The notes: generated from the letters alone by a model not told the origin. Positions 35,660 to 49,900 are shown, numbered from the stretch's first letter. The stretch: 64,000 nucleotides of DNA from Setaria digitata (GCA_003640385.1 RCAB01000048.1:1-64000); one strand, 5' to 3'. A program made the numbers and translations.

Positions 35660-38600
35660 ATGGTTTCTGTTGCCTCGTTGGCTAATGCTGCGCAACATCA
35701 CTTGGTAAATTCGGAATAATTTTTTTTTTACTGCTAACAGAAGTTAATTTTTCTCCACTCATGCAGATATCTATTGTCTTGCTCTATCAAACTGCTGTCA
35801 CTCTGTTTTGAAAAGGTTGACAATCAAGGAAGGATTTTATCTGCCCGTATCTTACGTTGGTTACGAAGGTGTGGAATTAATACCACTGCTGGGCGGTAGT
35901 TACGTTAATTGAGTAGACAATTTTGGTCTCGCGAAATATAATTTTTAGTTTAGAACTTGGTTTACAGATTTCCGAATACATTGAAAAACTGAAGAACGAC
36001 TGCGATGGTTGGAAAAACTGCATCAAAAGGATTATCAGTGGCTGGTGGGAATGCTTGCTAAAAGGAGCCCTTTCTGTGGAATGAGATGATTTCACCTTTT
36101 ACAGTTTTCCTTTCATTATAACCATTAATGATGACTTAATTATTTAGAACAAATGTCATCAAAACAAATTTCAGTGATCCGGAGGAACATTTTATGCTTC
36201 TGCAAGTGATTGAAACTTATTTAACGACACGTTATGTCGATAGCGATCAGGATCAGGATATGATCCGAAGGTGGATGTGGGACTGGTTGCACCATTTGTA
36301 AGTTCTACTGTTGATTGGTTTTTTACCTTAAGTGATGTAGTAATCTTACTCTTCAAATTGAAGTTTTCGTTCTAGGAGTTCACCTAAAAATCCGCCATCA
36401 TATCTCGTGAACAAAATGGCTCAACTCTTCGCCCTAGTTTTTGCTGCTGATTTTCCAAAACGTTGGCCGAATTTCATGGAAGAAGTGTGTTTATTTTACA
36501 TCTTGATTACGAGCTCAAAATATTAAGCTGACATGCATACATCATTTGATGGAAAGCAGAGATCCGTTTTTTTTTTTTTTTTTTGCTGCAGGTATTCTTC
36601 CAGCAGATGGCATCATCACCTGAAATAACAGTCTTTTTCCTCCGCACTCTTATTGCTATCGATTGTGAAGTAGTTGACCGAGAGATTCGACGTACCAAAC
36701 AGGTTTCGGCTTTAGCAAATGTTTTACCTTTCTCAAAAATGTGTTCCTGTTCGGTTTATGACTATTTCATCCGTATACCTTCAGAAACACAATATTTTTT
36801 CTTTGTTATAAGCACTATCCTGATAAAGAGTAATAACGTAAAGCAAGAAACAATGAATAATAATTTTATAATAATAAAATAGTATTTGTAATTCATAGCT
36901 TTTCCTGCTGTTATGTTCATATTAGAATAAGATATGTATACAGTAAATAGTAACCCTGCCAAAATAGTTGTCGATAGTTGGGGCAGGAAATATGTAATTT
37001 AATAAGTATGAGTTAAGCGGTAATATTTTCAGTGGTTTTAAAATCCTGGGGAGATTTTGTCCAACACAAAGATTTGGTGCCTAAAGATTTCGGTGGCAGA
37101 AATCTTCCAAAAAATTCTAATTAGCTAGTCATTCGTTAGTGATGGCTCTTATTTTGAATACGTAGAAGAATACTGCTAAGAGTACTGCTAAGCTGCTTTT
37201 TGGGTGTTTTTTTTTTTAACAGTGAAATATTTGTATGTTGTTTCTACTGGATTGAAGAAAGCGAAAATTTTACAGGTAATGGAGAGAAATATGCGAATAA
37301 AGGATGCCATGCGGGATAACTGCAATTGTAACCTAGCACTGATATGGACTCAAATTCTAGTCAGTTTAATCATTTCATCCGAGTTTTTGTACTTCAAAAC
37401 TCTTTGTTTCAAATAACCTTGCTTAAATCCACTTTGTTTTCTCCTATTTAACTTCTGTTCTCAGTAAAAGATGAAACAGTTGCTGTAAAGTTGCAGTATT
37501 ACCAGTAGTAAAGTTACGTCCCATTTTAGGACTTCTTTTCATTTTTTTTTTTCTTTTTTAAGGCAGAAAGCAATGACCTTAGGACTCGAGAACTTTGTTT
37601 GGATGTCATTGCCTGTTACATCGATTGGATTGATTTGGAACTTGTCGTCAACAATACTACCACTCCATTCATTATCAGTAACTGTTTACACTCTTTTTTT
37701 GTGTGTTCCTAAACATTTATGTCGTGTATTAGTTTGATGTATATGCTCAAAATATGAAATCTTCAGACTGTCTAGAAAATGAGCATACTTGCGAATCAGC
37801 AGTGTCAGCAATCAATGCAATTGTCACGAAAGGCATGGACGCCGAAAAGAAGCTTTTGTTGATTTCATCCTTATGCACTGTGTTGCATGAGAACGGGTCT
37901 TTTTCTCTAAAAGTAGTGGTTTCAAAGTAAATTCTAATTTAACTGTATTGATTAAAAGCATGAGATCTAAGTGAATAATTTAGAATAGCTTTTTCCTGTT
38001 ATCTAATATGTCTTATGGTAAGATTTTTTTTTTTCGTTATTTTGGTCATCACAAATGCAAAACAACATATAGGAAAATGATGTCGATGATGTCTTAAGAA
38101 CTGGAGCGCTCATCAGCTCATTAGGCTGCGCCTTGATCGATTGCCATACATGGTCGTTTTCATTTGCTTACCAATGCAGCATACTGCGAACGTAATTGAT
38201 AAGTCCGACCATAGCATCAACTGCTTTTTAAAAAAAATAATTTGAAATGTTAAACTGTATTTCTTAGAATGATTCATGCAAGTTTCAAAGCATGGAAATT
38301 TTTTTGTGCGTACAGTTGCTTGTACGGTGTTTCTCAAGTTAGCTATCAGTGAAACAGTTAAATCCATATACAACAAGTCAAAACAGAAGGAATAACGTGC
38401 GCTTTTTTTTTTTTATAGAACTATTTTCAGTTTTACAAAAGTTGCTGACATAGAAAAGTGTATACGGTGCGAAATACTTCTTCAAGGGCAAGCTGACATT
38501 GCCTTGTTGTGCCTTTCTAATGAGGTTTTCGTTTTTATGATGCAAATATATATTTTCGAAATGTGTGTCTGGGTTGCTATGTAGCTCTGGTTTGTATGTT

Positions 38601-41600
38601 ACTCCTTTTTGTATATTATTTCATCTGTTATTTGGAGCTGTAATTCATAACTCAACATTCTAGGATGTAGATGCATCTGAAACTGTTATCGACTTTTTAC
38701 GCCGCTATGTATGTATCCTTAAAAACCAGGAGCGCGAGAAGCGTCATGATTTCACTAGTCGAATGATTTGTATAGCCATGGATAGGTTAGATTATTTTGT
38801 TTCCTAGAATTTAACAGGTACTTCTGTAATTTATGCCACATATTAGTTTTATTTCACTTTATCCGCTGTAGATGGGGGAGTCTCTGATTGTTCTCCAAAT
38901 GCTCTGTCGTACTTAACTGTATATTTATTCATTTAGACATATCGCTAACTACTTGTTCAAAAGGTGGCTTGTCAATGGCGCTTTTCGAAATAAAAGTGCA
39001 CTACCATATTATTTTGTTTGCTAGCAGTAGATTATGTATTTCCAAAAATAGAGTCTGCTGAGGAAGTCGGTTTATGACTAAGTAAGATTCTAATATCTCC
39101 GACTTAATTTCTTGCTAACGTTCAGAATTTGAGGACATCAGGAATTTTATTTGTTTAGGTACAAAGCTGCAGATAATGTTGATTTGAGTAATACAGATGG
39201 TGAGGTTATGGTTGAATTCACAACATATAGAAAGCAGTTGCGAAATATTCTATCAGCAGTTGGGAATTTTGTGAGTTGTTTTCTTCAGTTACTCGTTCAA
39301 ACTACAAGGCTTATTAGGATTCCCATGAGAAATAAACCTAGATGCTTGAAGCAAGATGGGTAGTTTTAAAATATTACAACATTATGATATGGTGTAAACA
39401 AGACATTCACCGACAGATTGATGCGGTAACTTAAAATTGATCATAGATTATTAAAGAATGTAGATGAAGGAGCTTAAATTTCGTATGTTCGGAAGTAATT
39501 GCAAATCTCGACTTCTTTGCTTTAGTTTCCAAAATACTGTCTCTAAAATTCAGGAACCTGAGGCGATATTGATGAAACTGGAACCATCCGTGCGGAATAT
39601 ATGTGAGAATTGGAAGGAATGCGACGCGAATGTTATTGAAGCTACCTTGGCATTGGTCTATGACCTTGCCGATTTTATACATGTATTTACTTTGCGTATT
39701 TTAGAAAATTCTTGCTTTAAAGTATTCAAAAATATATTTGAGGGAAAAGATTCTTTATACGAAAGCAGGGGTTTTTATTATATATTTATTATTGGTTGTA
39801 TTTTTTTTTTCAAGTTCACATTTAACTTGAGGTCAAACGCTTCACCTTACATTTTAATACACGTTATTGCAGGTTTTTTTTTTTTTAATTTAAAAGGGAA
39901 GGAAAGTTCAGTTCAAAAGTGAAAAATGGATGCGCAAGTCAGGTCACTATAAATTTTAAGTTAAAATGTAGCTTTTATTGGTAGCTTTTTTACAGACAAA
40001 CTTCGGAAACAATCGCAATGTGATCTTTGAGCGCGCAAAAACAGTAGTAATTCAGGTTCGTTATTAGTTTGTGGAAACCAAATTTTTTTTTCCCGAAGTT
40101 ACAAACTTTATTTTAACTGGTAAGAGAGGGTTGGGAAGGGGCGGTGTAATTAGGAGCGTTCGGACATTAACCTCAAAGAATCCTCTGTTCATCTGCTATC
40201 TCTTTCAGATCCTACAAAGCACTGTAACTCATTATGGATCACCGTACATCAATACGTTATTTTTCGAAATTGCCTGTCATTATGAAAGGGTCCTTCAGAG
40301 CTGCGTTATCCCACTGCCAGTGATACTGGTTGGAATTTCAAATTTGGATGTTGAACATGTTTTCAGTTTTGAACAGTTGTTTACAATTCACTCATTTCAT
40401 AGTGTTCTATATACTTTCTCCTAGTCTTATCAACATAAATATATTGTAATGTAATGTAGTTTTTCTTTTCAGGAAGCATTCCTGGATACACGTGGTATTC
40501 GACAAACTTCACTGCAACCAAGAAGCCGTGTTATATATTTATTTTGTCGCTTTGTTAAAGCTCATAAGTAAGCAAAATTTCTCTCACAGGTAGTAGGTTT
40601 GAAGATTTTCTCTTTAAAAAGTATTTTCAGAGTTTCTCTGAGTAGTCAAACTGAAAATATTCTTACACAGTTGGAATCATTTTTCACAGAAACGTCAGAA
40701 GAAGATTATAAGCTTTCGAAAGAAGACCAGGTTCCTTTTCATTTTTTATAAATTTACATCCTCATGCAGATTTGATATTTTTACCATTGCCTTTACTTTT
40801 AACCGAAATGTATCTTCCCTTCGTAGTAGGATTGCTATTTCAGAGGTTTCACTTAGTTAAGATACTAAATTAGTCGCTCGTGTATTTCACTTAGTTAATA
40901 TACTAAATTAGTCACTCGTGTTTAAACACTCCATTGTTTCTGTTCTTAGGTCTTCATTGTCCAGTAGGTTTACTTTGTTTAATGGTTTTAGATGTATCTT
41001 TATGAATCCGCCTCAGTACTAATTATTCACAGCAATTTACCAGTTGAAAGGAAACAAGAATGCATGAAAGTTCTCGGCCTATCACTTGTTCAAAAATTCA
41101 CAGGAATAACGAATAGATTGTTAAGAACAGAAGATATGGAAGAAGTACAGCAGCTTCATCAGCGGTATGCTGATGTTATTGGTTACAGCGCGTGAGTTTT
41201 CTGGTTTAAGATTAAACAATGTTAGGAAAATCAACCTCATGTACTTCGACTTTAATTTTCTTGATAATTGTACATATCAAAAATCTTATCTAGTTGGTAG
41301 AAATCGTGAAAATGTCATTTTCAGACGGACTACGAAAGCATTTACCAACAATTACACCATGCAGTGTTGCCAGTGTACCACGATTTTCACTGAATTATTG
41401 GAAGTACATTATTTTGCTTATCTTACATGTTTTTTATTGTCCAAACTTTGTTTTTTAAAGGTTCATTTTCATGTGATCCGTAAGAAAAAATTAAATGTTT
41501 TGTCTCACTGAATGACTTCAACACTAGCAGTTGTTAGGACCATTAAGCACTAAAAAATTCAGTGTGTTTCTCAGGTTTTTTTGGATAAGGTAACTCCAAA

Positions 41601-42991
41601 TAATATGGAAGGATTGGACGCGCTGCGGCAGTACCTTCATCGAATGGTCACTTGTCTTGATGGTGAAATATTAGTCATGTTACCAACTATTTGTGACAAA
41701 TATCTCGACGTCGGTTTGGATCTTAAAGTGATGCATGATTTCCTTATTCTATTGCAGCAAATATTCGGCAAATTCAAGGTTTGTTTTATATGTAATTTAC
41801 TGCGTGTTGGTACTATCTAGATATTAAAGAACGTTTTTATTTGTCTTTTCCAATTAGTCTGCTACGGGTTTTCTATTTTTGTCGTTTCAGAAGCGTGTTT
41901 TGGATACTGGCTTGAATATCTCTGCTTTATTTGATATTCTCTGGGCAGCACAGAGAGCACCAGTTGATTTGTCGAATGAGAGCCGTATTAGGGATATGAT
42001 TTATTATAACCGAGCTTTTCTCCAAACAATCTTGAACATCTTGACACATGACCTAATTGTTATGTTGACAGAATGTGGTAAGTATTCTCAAGTAAAGAGA
42101 AACAAATCCCATTGTATTCCTCAAACTGGTGCACACGCAGTTCATTTCCAGACTTCACCTGCTCTACTTGGGAATTATTGAAAACTCTTTCTTATAACTT
42201 AAATTGAAGGGAGTGAATTTATCCACAAAATCGCAGATTCGTTAGTTTCTTTCATGAGCTCAAATGATGTACCAACGCAGCGGATAACATTTCAAATTAT
42301 CAACAAATTATTCCAAAAATTTTCGGATGATGGGTCAACTATTTTCATCGAATTTATGTGGGAAAAAGCGGTTTATGGGGCGCTTCAGGTAATTTTTCTC
42401 AAGTCCTAGTATAGAAAATTCACATTTTGAAAGCGAATGTAGAGGTCTCAGTTGTGTCTGACCATAAAGCGTGTACCCTATCCAGCTAAACTTTTAAAGT
42501 GCACTTCGATTTCTTTTACTCCTGATGATTTCAATCTAAATGGTCGTCGGTATTCCGTTTGCAGATTCCGCTTAATGTGTATCACGACCTTACGGATGCT
42601 CAGTGTGTTTTGCTGCAGCACGAAATTTATGTATGCTTACAAACCCTGCGATCTTGTTCTTTGGAGAGGTGAGACGTAATTGTTCGTTTTTATTGATTTT
42701 CCTTGAAATCTGGACACGCAGAGTTCCATAATGTTTTGGAAGCAGCAATTTTTTGCAGGTTTGACCAGTGTTTACAATTATTTCTTCCTGCAGACGTTGC
42801 CCAAAACTTTTCTGAATGTATATCTAGTTTTAAGGTAAGTATCTGATGCCCAAAATTTGGATGGGCTTTTTACATGTTGTGTTTTGCTTGGTACATACTG
42901 GAGGGTAAAAATATTACAGGGTAAACAATTGGAAAGGGCACTGGATGCGCAATATGCTGAGCTCAGATTAATGAAAGTGGGGGTGGTGTGA
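35660..42991 (+). CDS. XPOT (xpo-3): Exportin-T (tRNA exportin, XPOT)
   Basis: Importin-beta-family receptor that carries mature tRNA out of the nucleus with Ran-GTP. Twenty-five exons, all in consistent phase: 35660-35704, 35968-36044, 36175-36297, 36376-36484, 36592-36702, 37276-37359, 37563-37677, 37767-37912, 38073-38152, 38431-38524, 38664-38785, 39159-39270, 39554-39682, 39996-40055, 40209-40319, 40473-40567, 40631-40730, 40992-41191, 41325-41403, 41575-41778, 41891-42077, 42210-42388, 42565-42668, 42759-42834 and 42920-42991. This gives about 937 residues (human 962). Segments matching XPOT include KMAQLFALVFAADFPKRWPN, IAIDCEVVDREI, RIKDAMRDNC, ACYIDWIDLELV, FTTYRKQLRNIL, SRVIYLFCRFVK, ARTTKAFTNNYT and LRQYLHRMVTCLDGEI. 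The first exon (MVSVASLANAAQHHL) is the least certain, chosen because it joins in phase to ISEYIEKLK. It is convergent with LSM11. Confidence 0.94.
40847..40922 (+). repeat. Two-copy 38-bp tandem repeat in an XPOT intron
   Basis: The unit beginning TTTCACTTAGTTAA and ending in GCTCGTGTA occurs twice in a row with a few differences, within the intron between exons 17 and 18. It looks like a recent local duplication. Confidence 0.9.
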
Positions 42992-43230
42992 AAAATTAGG
43001 AAGTGAATCTAATTTCTAAAATTTTATCACATGTTTTGTGATACGAAGTTAGATCGCAATGAATTATTCATTTGTTAGTGTTGTCCTGCCAAAGGCGAAA
43101 AGGCTTTCTGGAATTTGACACGTGACTTCTTGTTGTATTTTTCTACTGATCGATCATTCCTGAATATTTTTTTTTGCGAATATTTTTATCAAAACCTCAG
43201 TGATGAAAGCTCTGGGAATGATGAAAGCAC

Positions 43231-45004
43231 TTACCATAAAAAACTCGAAAACCGCGGAGAAATGAGTATCAGAACAATGTCATCCCCACGTATCAGAGAA
43301 CATGATAAATGACGTCGCCATACTGTTTTTGTTTTACCTTCCCAGTCTTCACCTTTGCTTTCGAAGTACCGACATGACCCTGTTGTGGGTATGCTTTTAG
43401 TAATTCCATGTTTCATCCTTACTGGTGGTTTGAAACTTTCGTCACCGTCTCTATATTATTTTATTGATTTACGCTTGTAATTTATCTTAATCATTTTAAT
43501 CTTTCTTACTATAAATGTACAATATTGGTTTAGGTTTGGACAGTAAAATTTTTTTTTTGTGTCGATTGTTTTTGCTTTTTTACTGGACAGTAAAATGTTT
43601 CATAGAAGGACTAATTATTACACCACTGGAATACTTCACATCAAGAGGAGATATATTGTTAAAGTTTCAGAATCATAAATATACCAAACTTGAAAGACTG
43701 AAAGATGAAAGAGAAAAATGAAGTGAAAGACTGTATATCAACATTCGCATTTTTAAAGTAGTACAGCATACGGTCGTGTCTCAAGAATGACGAAATCAAT
43801 GAAGTTGGGGTACGAACGATTTTAATAGTAGGAATTTAAGGCACGAGAGTGATCGCTGGCAAATAGTAATCAGTGTGTGACGAATCTTAGACAAACCTTA
43901 TCAGCAGGTTCCAGTGCTTGTCAAACGCAACAACTTTTGCAAGAATGAAAGAATTCACTGAATTTCGACCTCGCAGGACAATGCAAACTCGACGTCCTTG
44001 TTGCACACACTGTTCCAAACGTCTCATTGGGCCTCGTTGTTCGGTTTGGAACAAATTGGTACCACTCCATTTCTGCAAAATAAAGTACGAAGACTAAAAA
44101 TTCAATTTCGATCTGACTAAATCGCATTTCGAAGCTTACCCTTAACTCCTTAGGTGGTTCGGTTATACTTCGTCCTCTCTGTGCACACATCAGTGATAGC
44201 CGAGCCTCCCTGAAATAAGTTTTGCTCCTTTTAATGGTTTCTCAAAAAAAAAAAAATCATGAACTAAAAAATTCGGATTACCTTGCAATAGAACCTTCTA
44301 TAAGTATTTTTTTAGCCAGGGCTGACATCATGCTTCACATTGATGAATTCTACGAAAAACCAGACAAATTTCTAGCAAGATTACTCGTAGAAAATTTTTG
44401 TAGTAAAATGGTGAAGTGAATGAAAGTCTCTTGGAAACTATCAACAGAGAGAGGAAGAAGATGTTAAAATATGGTAACCGCAAAAGCTTGGGTTACGGGA
44501 ATTGCCTATTTTTCTCCTTCACCACTCTTCAAAGGGCGCATAAGTCCTGGATTTGTTTTCTTGTTCCTGGTTCTATAGCTATTACGGACACATGATTGTT
44601 GTAACTATAGCACCAAACAGAAATTTTATTAAAACATTCAAATTCTAGCCACGAAGTTCGCTCGCACTTCATGTCTGCTGAACAAGGAGTTAACCACAGC
44701 CCTTAACATTAAAAAAAAATCTTTAGCATATAGTTAAAGAAAAATAATCCTCCGTTGTTAATCTCTTACAAATTCTTAAAATTGTCATCGCCACTCCGCG
44801 CACGTACCTAGAAAGTCCAACTGGTAACTTCTCTGCAATTTCGCAAACTTCCAACTTTTGTAACTGTGCAACAAGGGTGGCGTTTGTCTGACATAAATGT
44901 TCCTCAAATTTATCAATTGATTCAAAGCTTTTTGAGCTCGTGGGAGCCACCTTGAGATCATTTAAAACCTTTTCAGCATCAAATCTCGAAGAAAATAAAT
45001 CCAT
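43231..45004 (-). CDS. LSM11: LSM11, U7 snRNP-specific Sm-like protein
   Basis: Lsm11 replaces an SmD protein in the U7 snRNP ring, which positions the endonuclease that cuts replication-dependent histone pre-mRNA. Exons: 45004-44808, 44209-44140, 44072-43897 and 43450-43231; 220 residues, phases 2, 0, 2. The N-terminus MDLFSSRFDAEKVLNDLKVA and the later SFESIDKFEEHL align with the conserved FDP block and the EYESFL block of animal Lsm11, the part that binds FLASH. The Sm1 half reads GPMRRLEQCVQQGRRVCIVL and AKVVAFDKHWNLLIR, then DGDESFKPPV. The Sm2 half is HLSCSLIRGDDIVLIL. The two are separated by a spacer of about 40 residues, a hallmark of Lsm11 compared with ordinary Sm proteins. It is short beside human Lsm11 (about 360) because the N-terminal linker is reduced. 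It is encoded downstream of BICRA on the same strand and convergent with XPOT. A different Lsm family member is unlikely given the N-terminus. Confidence 0.86.
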
Positions 45005-46934
45005 AGTCCAGCTAAACCCTGCAACAACATAAGTAAAAGCGTAGACAAATCTTTCCAGTGACAAAATGATCACCTGAATCGATGCTTCGTGAACAGGAAA
45101 ATGAAATTACTGCTGCGATAAAAAGAATTTGCTACTCACAAACGATGCCAGACGCCTCGAACTCACAGTTTCTGAAGTCAGCTTCCTGCCGTCCACTCTC
45201 GAAGATTCTCTCAATATAACTGATACAGTTAGTTCGTCACAACAAGAGCTATAGGATACTTCCAAGAATCGATTTAATGAAGCTCTTCAACAGATGTGGC
45301 ACAAAACAGGAGTCATTACCCGAGCTACTCAATACACTTCAGAATCACTTTGTCAACCGAAAATCCCACTTCAGTGTTCTGTCCCGCATACCAACTACTG
45401 ACCTCATGACACACTGATGACTATCAAAGAAAAACAGACTGCATACACACAATATTTCGGAACCCGATGATTCCCTAAATCAATTGATAAATGTTAATTT
45501 TACCAGTCAACTTCGAATGCTTCCTGCGCCAACTCCAACACACCTGAAGACATACCCAACTTATAAGACCAAGTAAACGGTTTGGAAATTATACATGGGA
45601 TTTCAAAGCTCATTTTTTTTGACTTGAATAACCAGAAATACTTCCTTCCATATACTGCGGAATGCTTTATACTCCATATCTACATGTTATTTCTGAACAG
45701 GCGCATTACTTTGATACACACAATTTGATATTAAAAATATACACCTTTTTTCTCAAACAAAAACTAAAACGTGACAATGAACAAGTTAAAAGATGGACAA
45801 AATGGCCAAATTAGATCAGGTTGAGATTAGAATACTGTGTAAGTGGTTGTGGGTATATATAAGGGTGAGTAGAGAGTGATAAGACGCGTACAATGTTCGG
45901 ACCTGTACAGAAATATTGTACAATTTGTAACAACTTCTCAAATTTGACGATGAAATTTAGAACTGAAAGAAAAACTGATTAACAGACTCCAAATCTGTGA
46001 TGGCCAAAATAAAATAGGGCAACATTACATACATTCATACGATATACAATATTTGTAAAACAATGTTCTAGCAGCACATTTCGAGAAAAGTTAGGAAGGA
46101 AAGCACCGCAACGAAACACGAAATAAATGGGAAAGGGATGAAAGAAGGGAAAGGGTTAGCATTAAAAAAAAAAAAGAAAAAAATCCGAGTTCAAGGCATT
46201 CAATGAATAAAACAGCTCATTTAGGAAGACCTACAAAAAAACCAAACTAGAATATGGACCAAGTAAACAGGGAGAGTGAAATGAATACAAATTTTCATAA
46301 AAATTACAGATCTGTGTTAAAGTAAAAAACGAAAGGAATATGTTGAGATTCTGTACTCGACCATTTCGAAAGTTTATGAAGTTTATTTCTGTTAAAAATA
46401 CCCAAAATGAATCTATCAACTCTATTTGAACAAATACATTTTTTTTTTTTTTTTAGATCGAAACAGCAAAGACATTTAAATTAAATTAAATGATAAAAAG
46501 GACCAAAACCGTTCAAATCATCTCAGTAGTGAACTATTCACTGTAATAGAGGCACCACCACAAACGCAGCAGAAAGACATAAAACCCGGGCTCAAATGAA
46601 CATACACATATATATACGGCGACTGCGTGTTTCCGTTTTCTGATTTTACGAAACAAAAAAAAAGACTCGAATTTCTATTTACTTCTTTGCCTTATAAGTA
46701 AATCAAGAAGGCTGGCTCAAGATTTTGATCAGGAATAATTAAGTTAGAGAAGCATAGCAGTTTTGCAAGGATCCTTTAAATCTATCCCAGAATTTAGCTC
46801 TAACAAGATTAAAACCACAAAATGTCGCTCTATATTGGAAAAAAAAAAAAAAAAAAAAACAGAAAAAAAAGAAAAAAGAAGAGAAAAAAAATGGAAAGTG
46901 AAGACGCCATGGGAAAAGACCAAAAACCTTAATT
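45005..46934. other. Spacer between BICRA stop and LSM11 start
   Basis: No ORF with recognisable similarity. A-rich runs occur near 46166-46186, 46840-46860 and 46861-46893; the last two are polypurine. It should contain the BICRA 3' UTR and LSM11 promoter. Confidence 0.45.
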
Positions 46935-49900
46935 CTAATTTGGCTTACTTATGCTGATTGTGGTCTTTAAACTGCGCTGGTGATTGGCAGCAGATGCAAG
47001 CCATGTCATGCGTGAAGGGGCAGCGTCATTAGAGTCGACTGTTGAATGATTTTTCACATCCATACTAAAAAACCATGGATCACTAGGAAGAAGCCGATCC
47101 AGAACCGGATTCACCAATGGTGCAGTACCAACTAGTCGAGAAAGTGCGTCAGGTTGACGTGTCACAGGATTTTTCGAACCCCAGTCATTTAAACGACTGA
47201 TAACACTATCAGCCTGTGCACGTAGCTGCTCATCTTCTTCCTCGTCTGATAATTCTGAAAAAGTTCCAGATTAATTCCGATTTTCACACTGAAAATATGT
47301 TTGTTATCTATATGTTGGTGGAATTATGGATCAACAACTAACATTTTTTAAGGAAACCATACATGGAAACAATGAGTGAGCTGGGTAATGCAGTTCAAAA
47401 AACAAAAAAAAAAGTCTATAACTGCAAAATAATATATGTACATAGCAGTGAAAAAAGAATCGAAACGCCAGTACAAAAAAAAAAAAAAACAGAAACCAAA
47501 TATTTACAGCATGTTTTTTCAACCAGTAAATACCTATGAGTAACACCAAATTATTTAGATCGAACAATAATTGTTTAACGATAAAACTAAATATGAGTTA
47601 CAAAAGATATTTTCTTTTAAAAAATTCTAAAAGTTATAAAATACAACTGAATATTGAAATTGTTCGCACTACATACTGCTGGTTCACAACACTTATTTTG
47701 CACTACGTTACACCATGATATCTGCTTTAGATAAAAAGGACATAACTTTGTTAAATAAACCCTACCAAAACTAAATCGATTACTACTTACCTGAACTGGG
47801 TGAGAAATGCGCGTTAGAGCTAACAGCAGCTGAGATCGAATTGCCGGGGTTACAAGATCCATACGAATTTTTAATCACAGATTTCGGAATAATAATAGTC
47901 ATTTTTCGGTTGTGCTCCACGCCTGTCGTTCTAGTCATTTTTCGACTGTGCTCCACTCCTGTCGTTCGTTTGTGTCGCTCAACATCACCACTTGCAAACC
48001 TTACTGCCAACCTCTCCACATCGTGCGCTACACTTTTCGACCCATAATCCACTGTTTGTTGTCCCGAATCAACTGCATGCTCTTCTCTGTTTCGACCAAG
48101 TCGGATTTTCAACTTTGGAACCTTCAGAGGGGGTTCACGCCCTTCATCAATTTCGCCTTAACTTTCCAAGTAAGGGTATTTATAAAATAGAATTCCAATC
48201 AAAAAAATGGTGGAAAACAAATTAGGATACTTCAGAAAGCTAAAATTCAGAAATTACAATTACTTTTTGGAGTTATATGCAGAGACACGTGATTCGTTCG
48301 CGGATCTGTCACTGATACAATATTATTTTTACGCGTTATACGCATCAGAATGCGTGGATGTGATGTGTCATCACGATTCGTATAATCCAATCCCGAACAA
48401 CTCGGGAACACACCATTTACCTAAATATAAAACTTCCTACTAATGCTATCGTAAATTCATTAACTTTAAAACTAATGCTAAAACTGAATTTCAAAAAAAA
48501 AAAAAGACGGAAAAAAGTTAATAAAAGACAAAAACCTCTCCACTAGTCTTCATAGGATCACAATGCTTCCTTTTCTTTTTCTTCTTCTTCTTTTCCTTCT
48601 TCTTGCTACTACTTTTGTTCAAACAGTTTTTTAAACTAGTATCAGTTAACGCGATTTTGATCCGAATTGGCGGCCTTTCAACCTTTTCAGCCTTAATAAT
48701 CATTTTAGCGTATGGAAACTCTGTATTGCTTACTGATAGATTCTAAACTAAACCAATCCACTCTGAAGAATTTTTGACCAAACAAAACAAACAACAACGT
48801 TATTCTTGATAATATACCTCATAAAAATTTCACTAAAAAAAAAAAAAAACTTACTTCTACTTTACGCTCCAAAAGTTGCGAACTATCACTGCCACAACAT
48901 CCCACCTCCGTTTCACTAATTTTACTGATATCTTCCATTGGAACACAGTTTTCGATGCTTTCATTTTCTTCCGCAGAGACCTGCGATGAAATTCTGTCAA
49001 GTGCTGCTGCATGAGCTAAAGCAATGACCGCTTCCAATTGTTCAGTTGATTTAATAGAAGGTACCGCATTCTTTACGACAAACATTTGTTCGGATAGGTC
49101 AGCAGTAGCTGGCGAATACAATTCCTGATGTGAATTTAATGAAACACTTTTCCTCCGTGCTGTACAATATGTAACTGTTGAGGGTAAATCGAATGACGAA
49201 CTTGAGACAATCCAATCGTTTGTAAAGTTTTTCTGCAAATATTTGACAGCTTATCATCCAAATCCAAGAAAAAAAAAATTGCAACAGCACAAAACACTTT
49301 TTTAAGTGCTTAATCGATCTTTCAGCGAGTTCTTGGAAAACTAATTATACAATAATCTGTTTTGTAGAAATTTAAAATTAACCTCGCCACTTGTTTTACT
49401 AACAATTTCCTTTACAACAGGATTATTCGCACCGCTTTCCCCATACGCTGTTGTTGCAGCCTGTTCAAACGGCAGCAACTCATCAGTCACATCAGAAAGC
49501 ACTTTATCTTCATCATCAGAACAGGTGGATTTCGAAATTACAGACCCTTCACTATCAGACACTGTGAATGGGCTAATAGTACGAGCAGCAATTTCACTTT
49601 CCGAAAAAGGATGGTAATCAAAGTGCAACTTTGGTGCACTTTTAGATACCAATTCCTTTCGACGTCCTTCTATATCCATTCCATTCAAACTACTGCACAA
49701 TGCAGAATTTGCAACGAATTCTTCTGCAAATATAAATTAATTCAGTCTAAAAACAATATGAAGAGAGCAGACTATATGGTTCTTAGTGATTTCCTCATAG
49801 CAAAATTTTCTACCTCTACCAGAGACAACTGCCATTCGCCTCTCCTCATCCAATAGGCGTCGCTCATGCTCAGCATCAAGTGAAAGTAAAAGGCACTCAT

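Noticed and set aside
43115..43721. Plus-strand ORFs downstream of exportin-T
   Set aside because: They overlap the LSM11 exon on the opposite strand or its intron and resemble no family; exportin-T ends properly at 42991.
44222..44419. A minus-strand exon MSALAKKILIEGSIAR as the LSM11 start
   Set aside because: It fits one splice phase, but exon 1 at 45004-44808 joins directly to 44209 in the same phase and supplies the conserved Lsm11 N-terminus. The segment also has no good acceptor and an in-frame stop just upstream.
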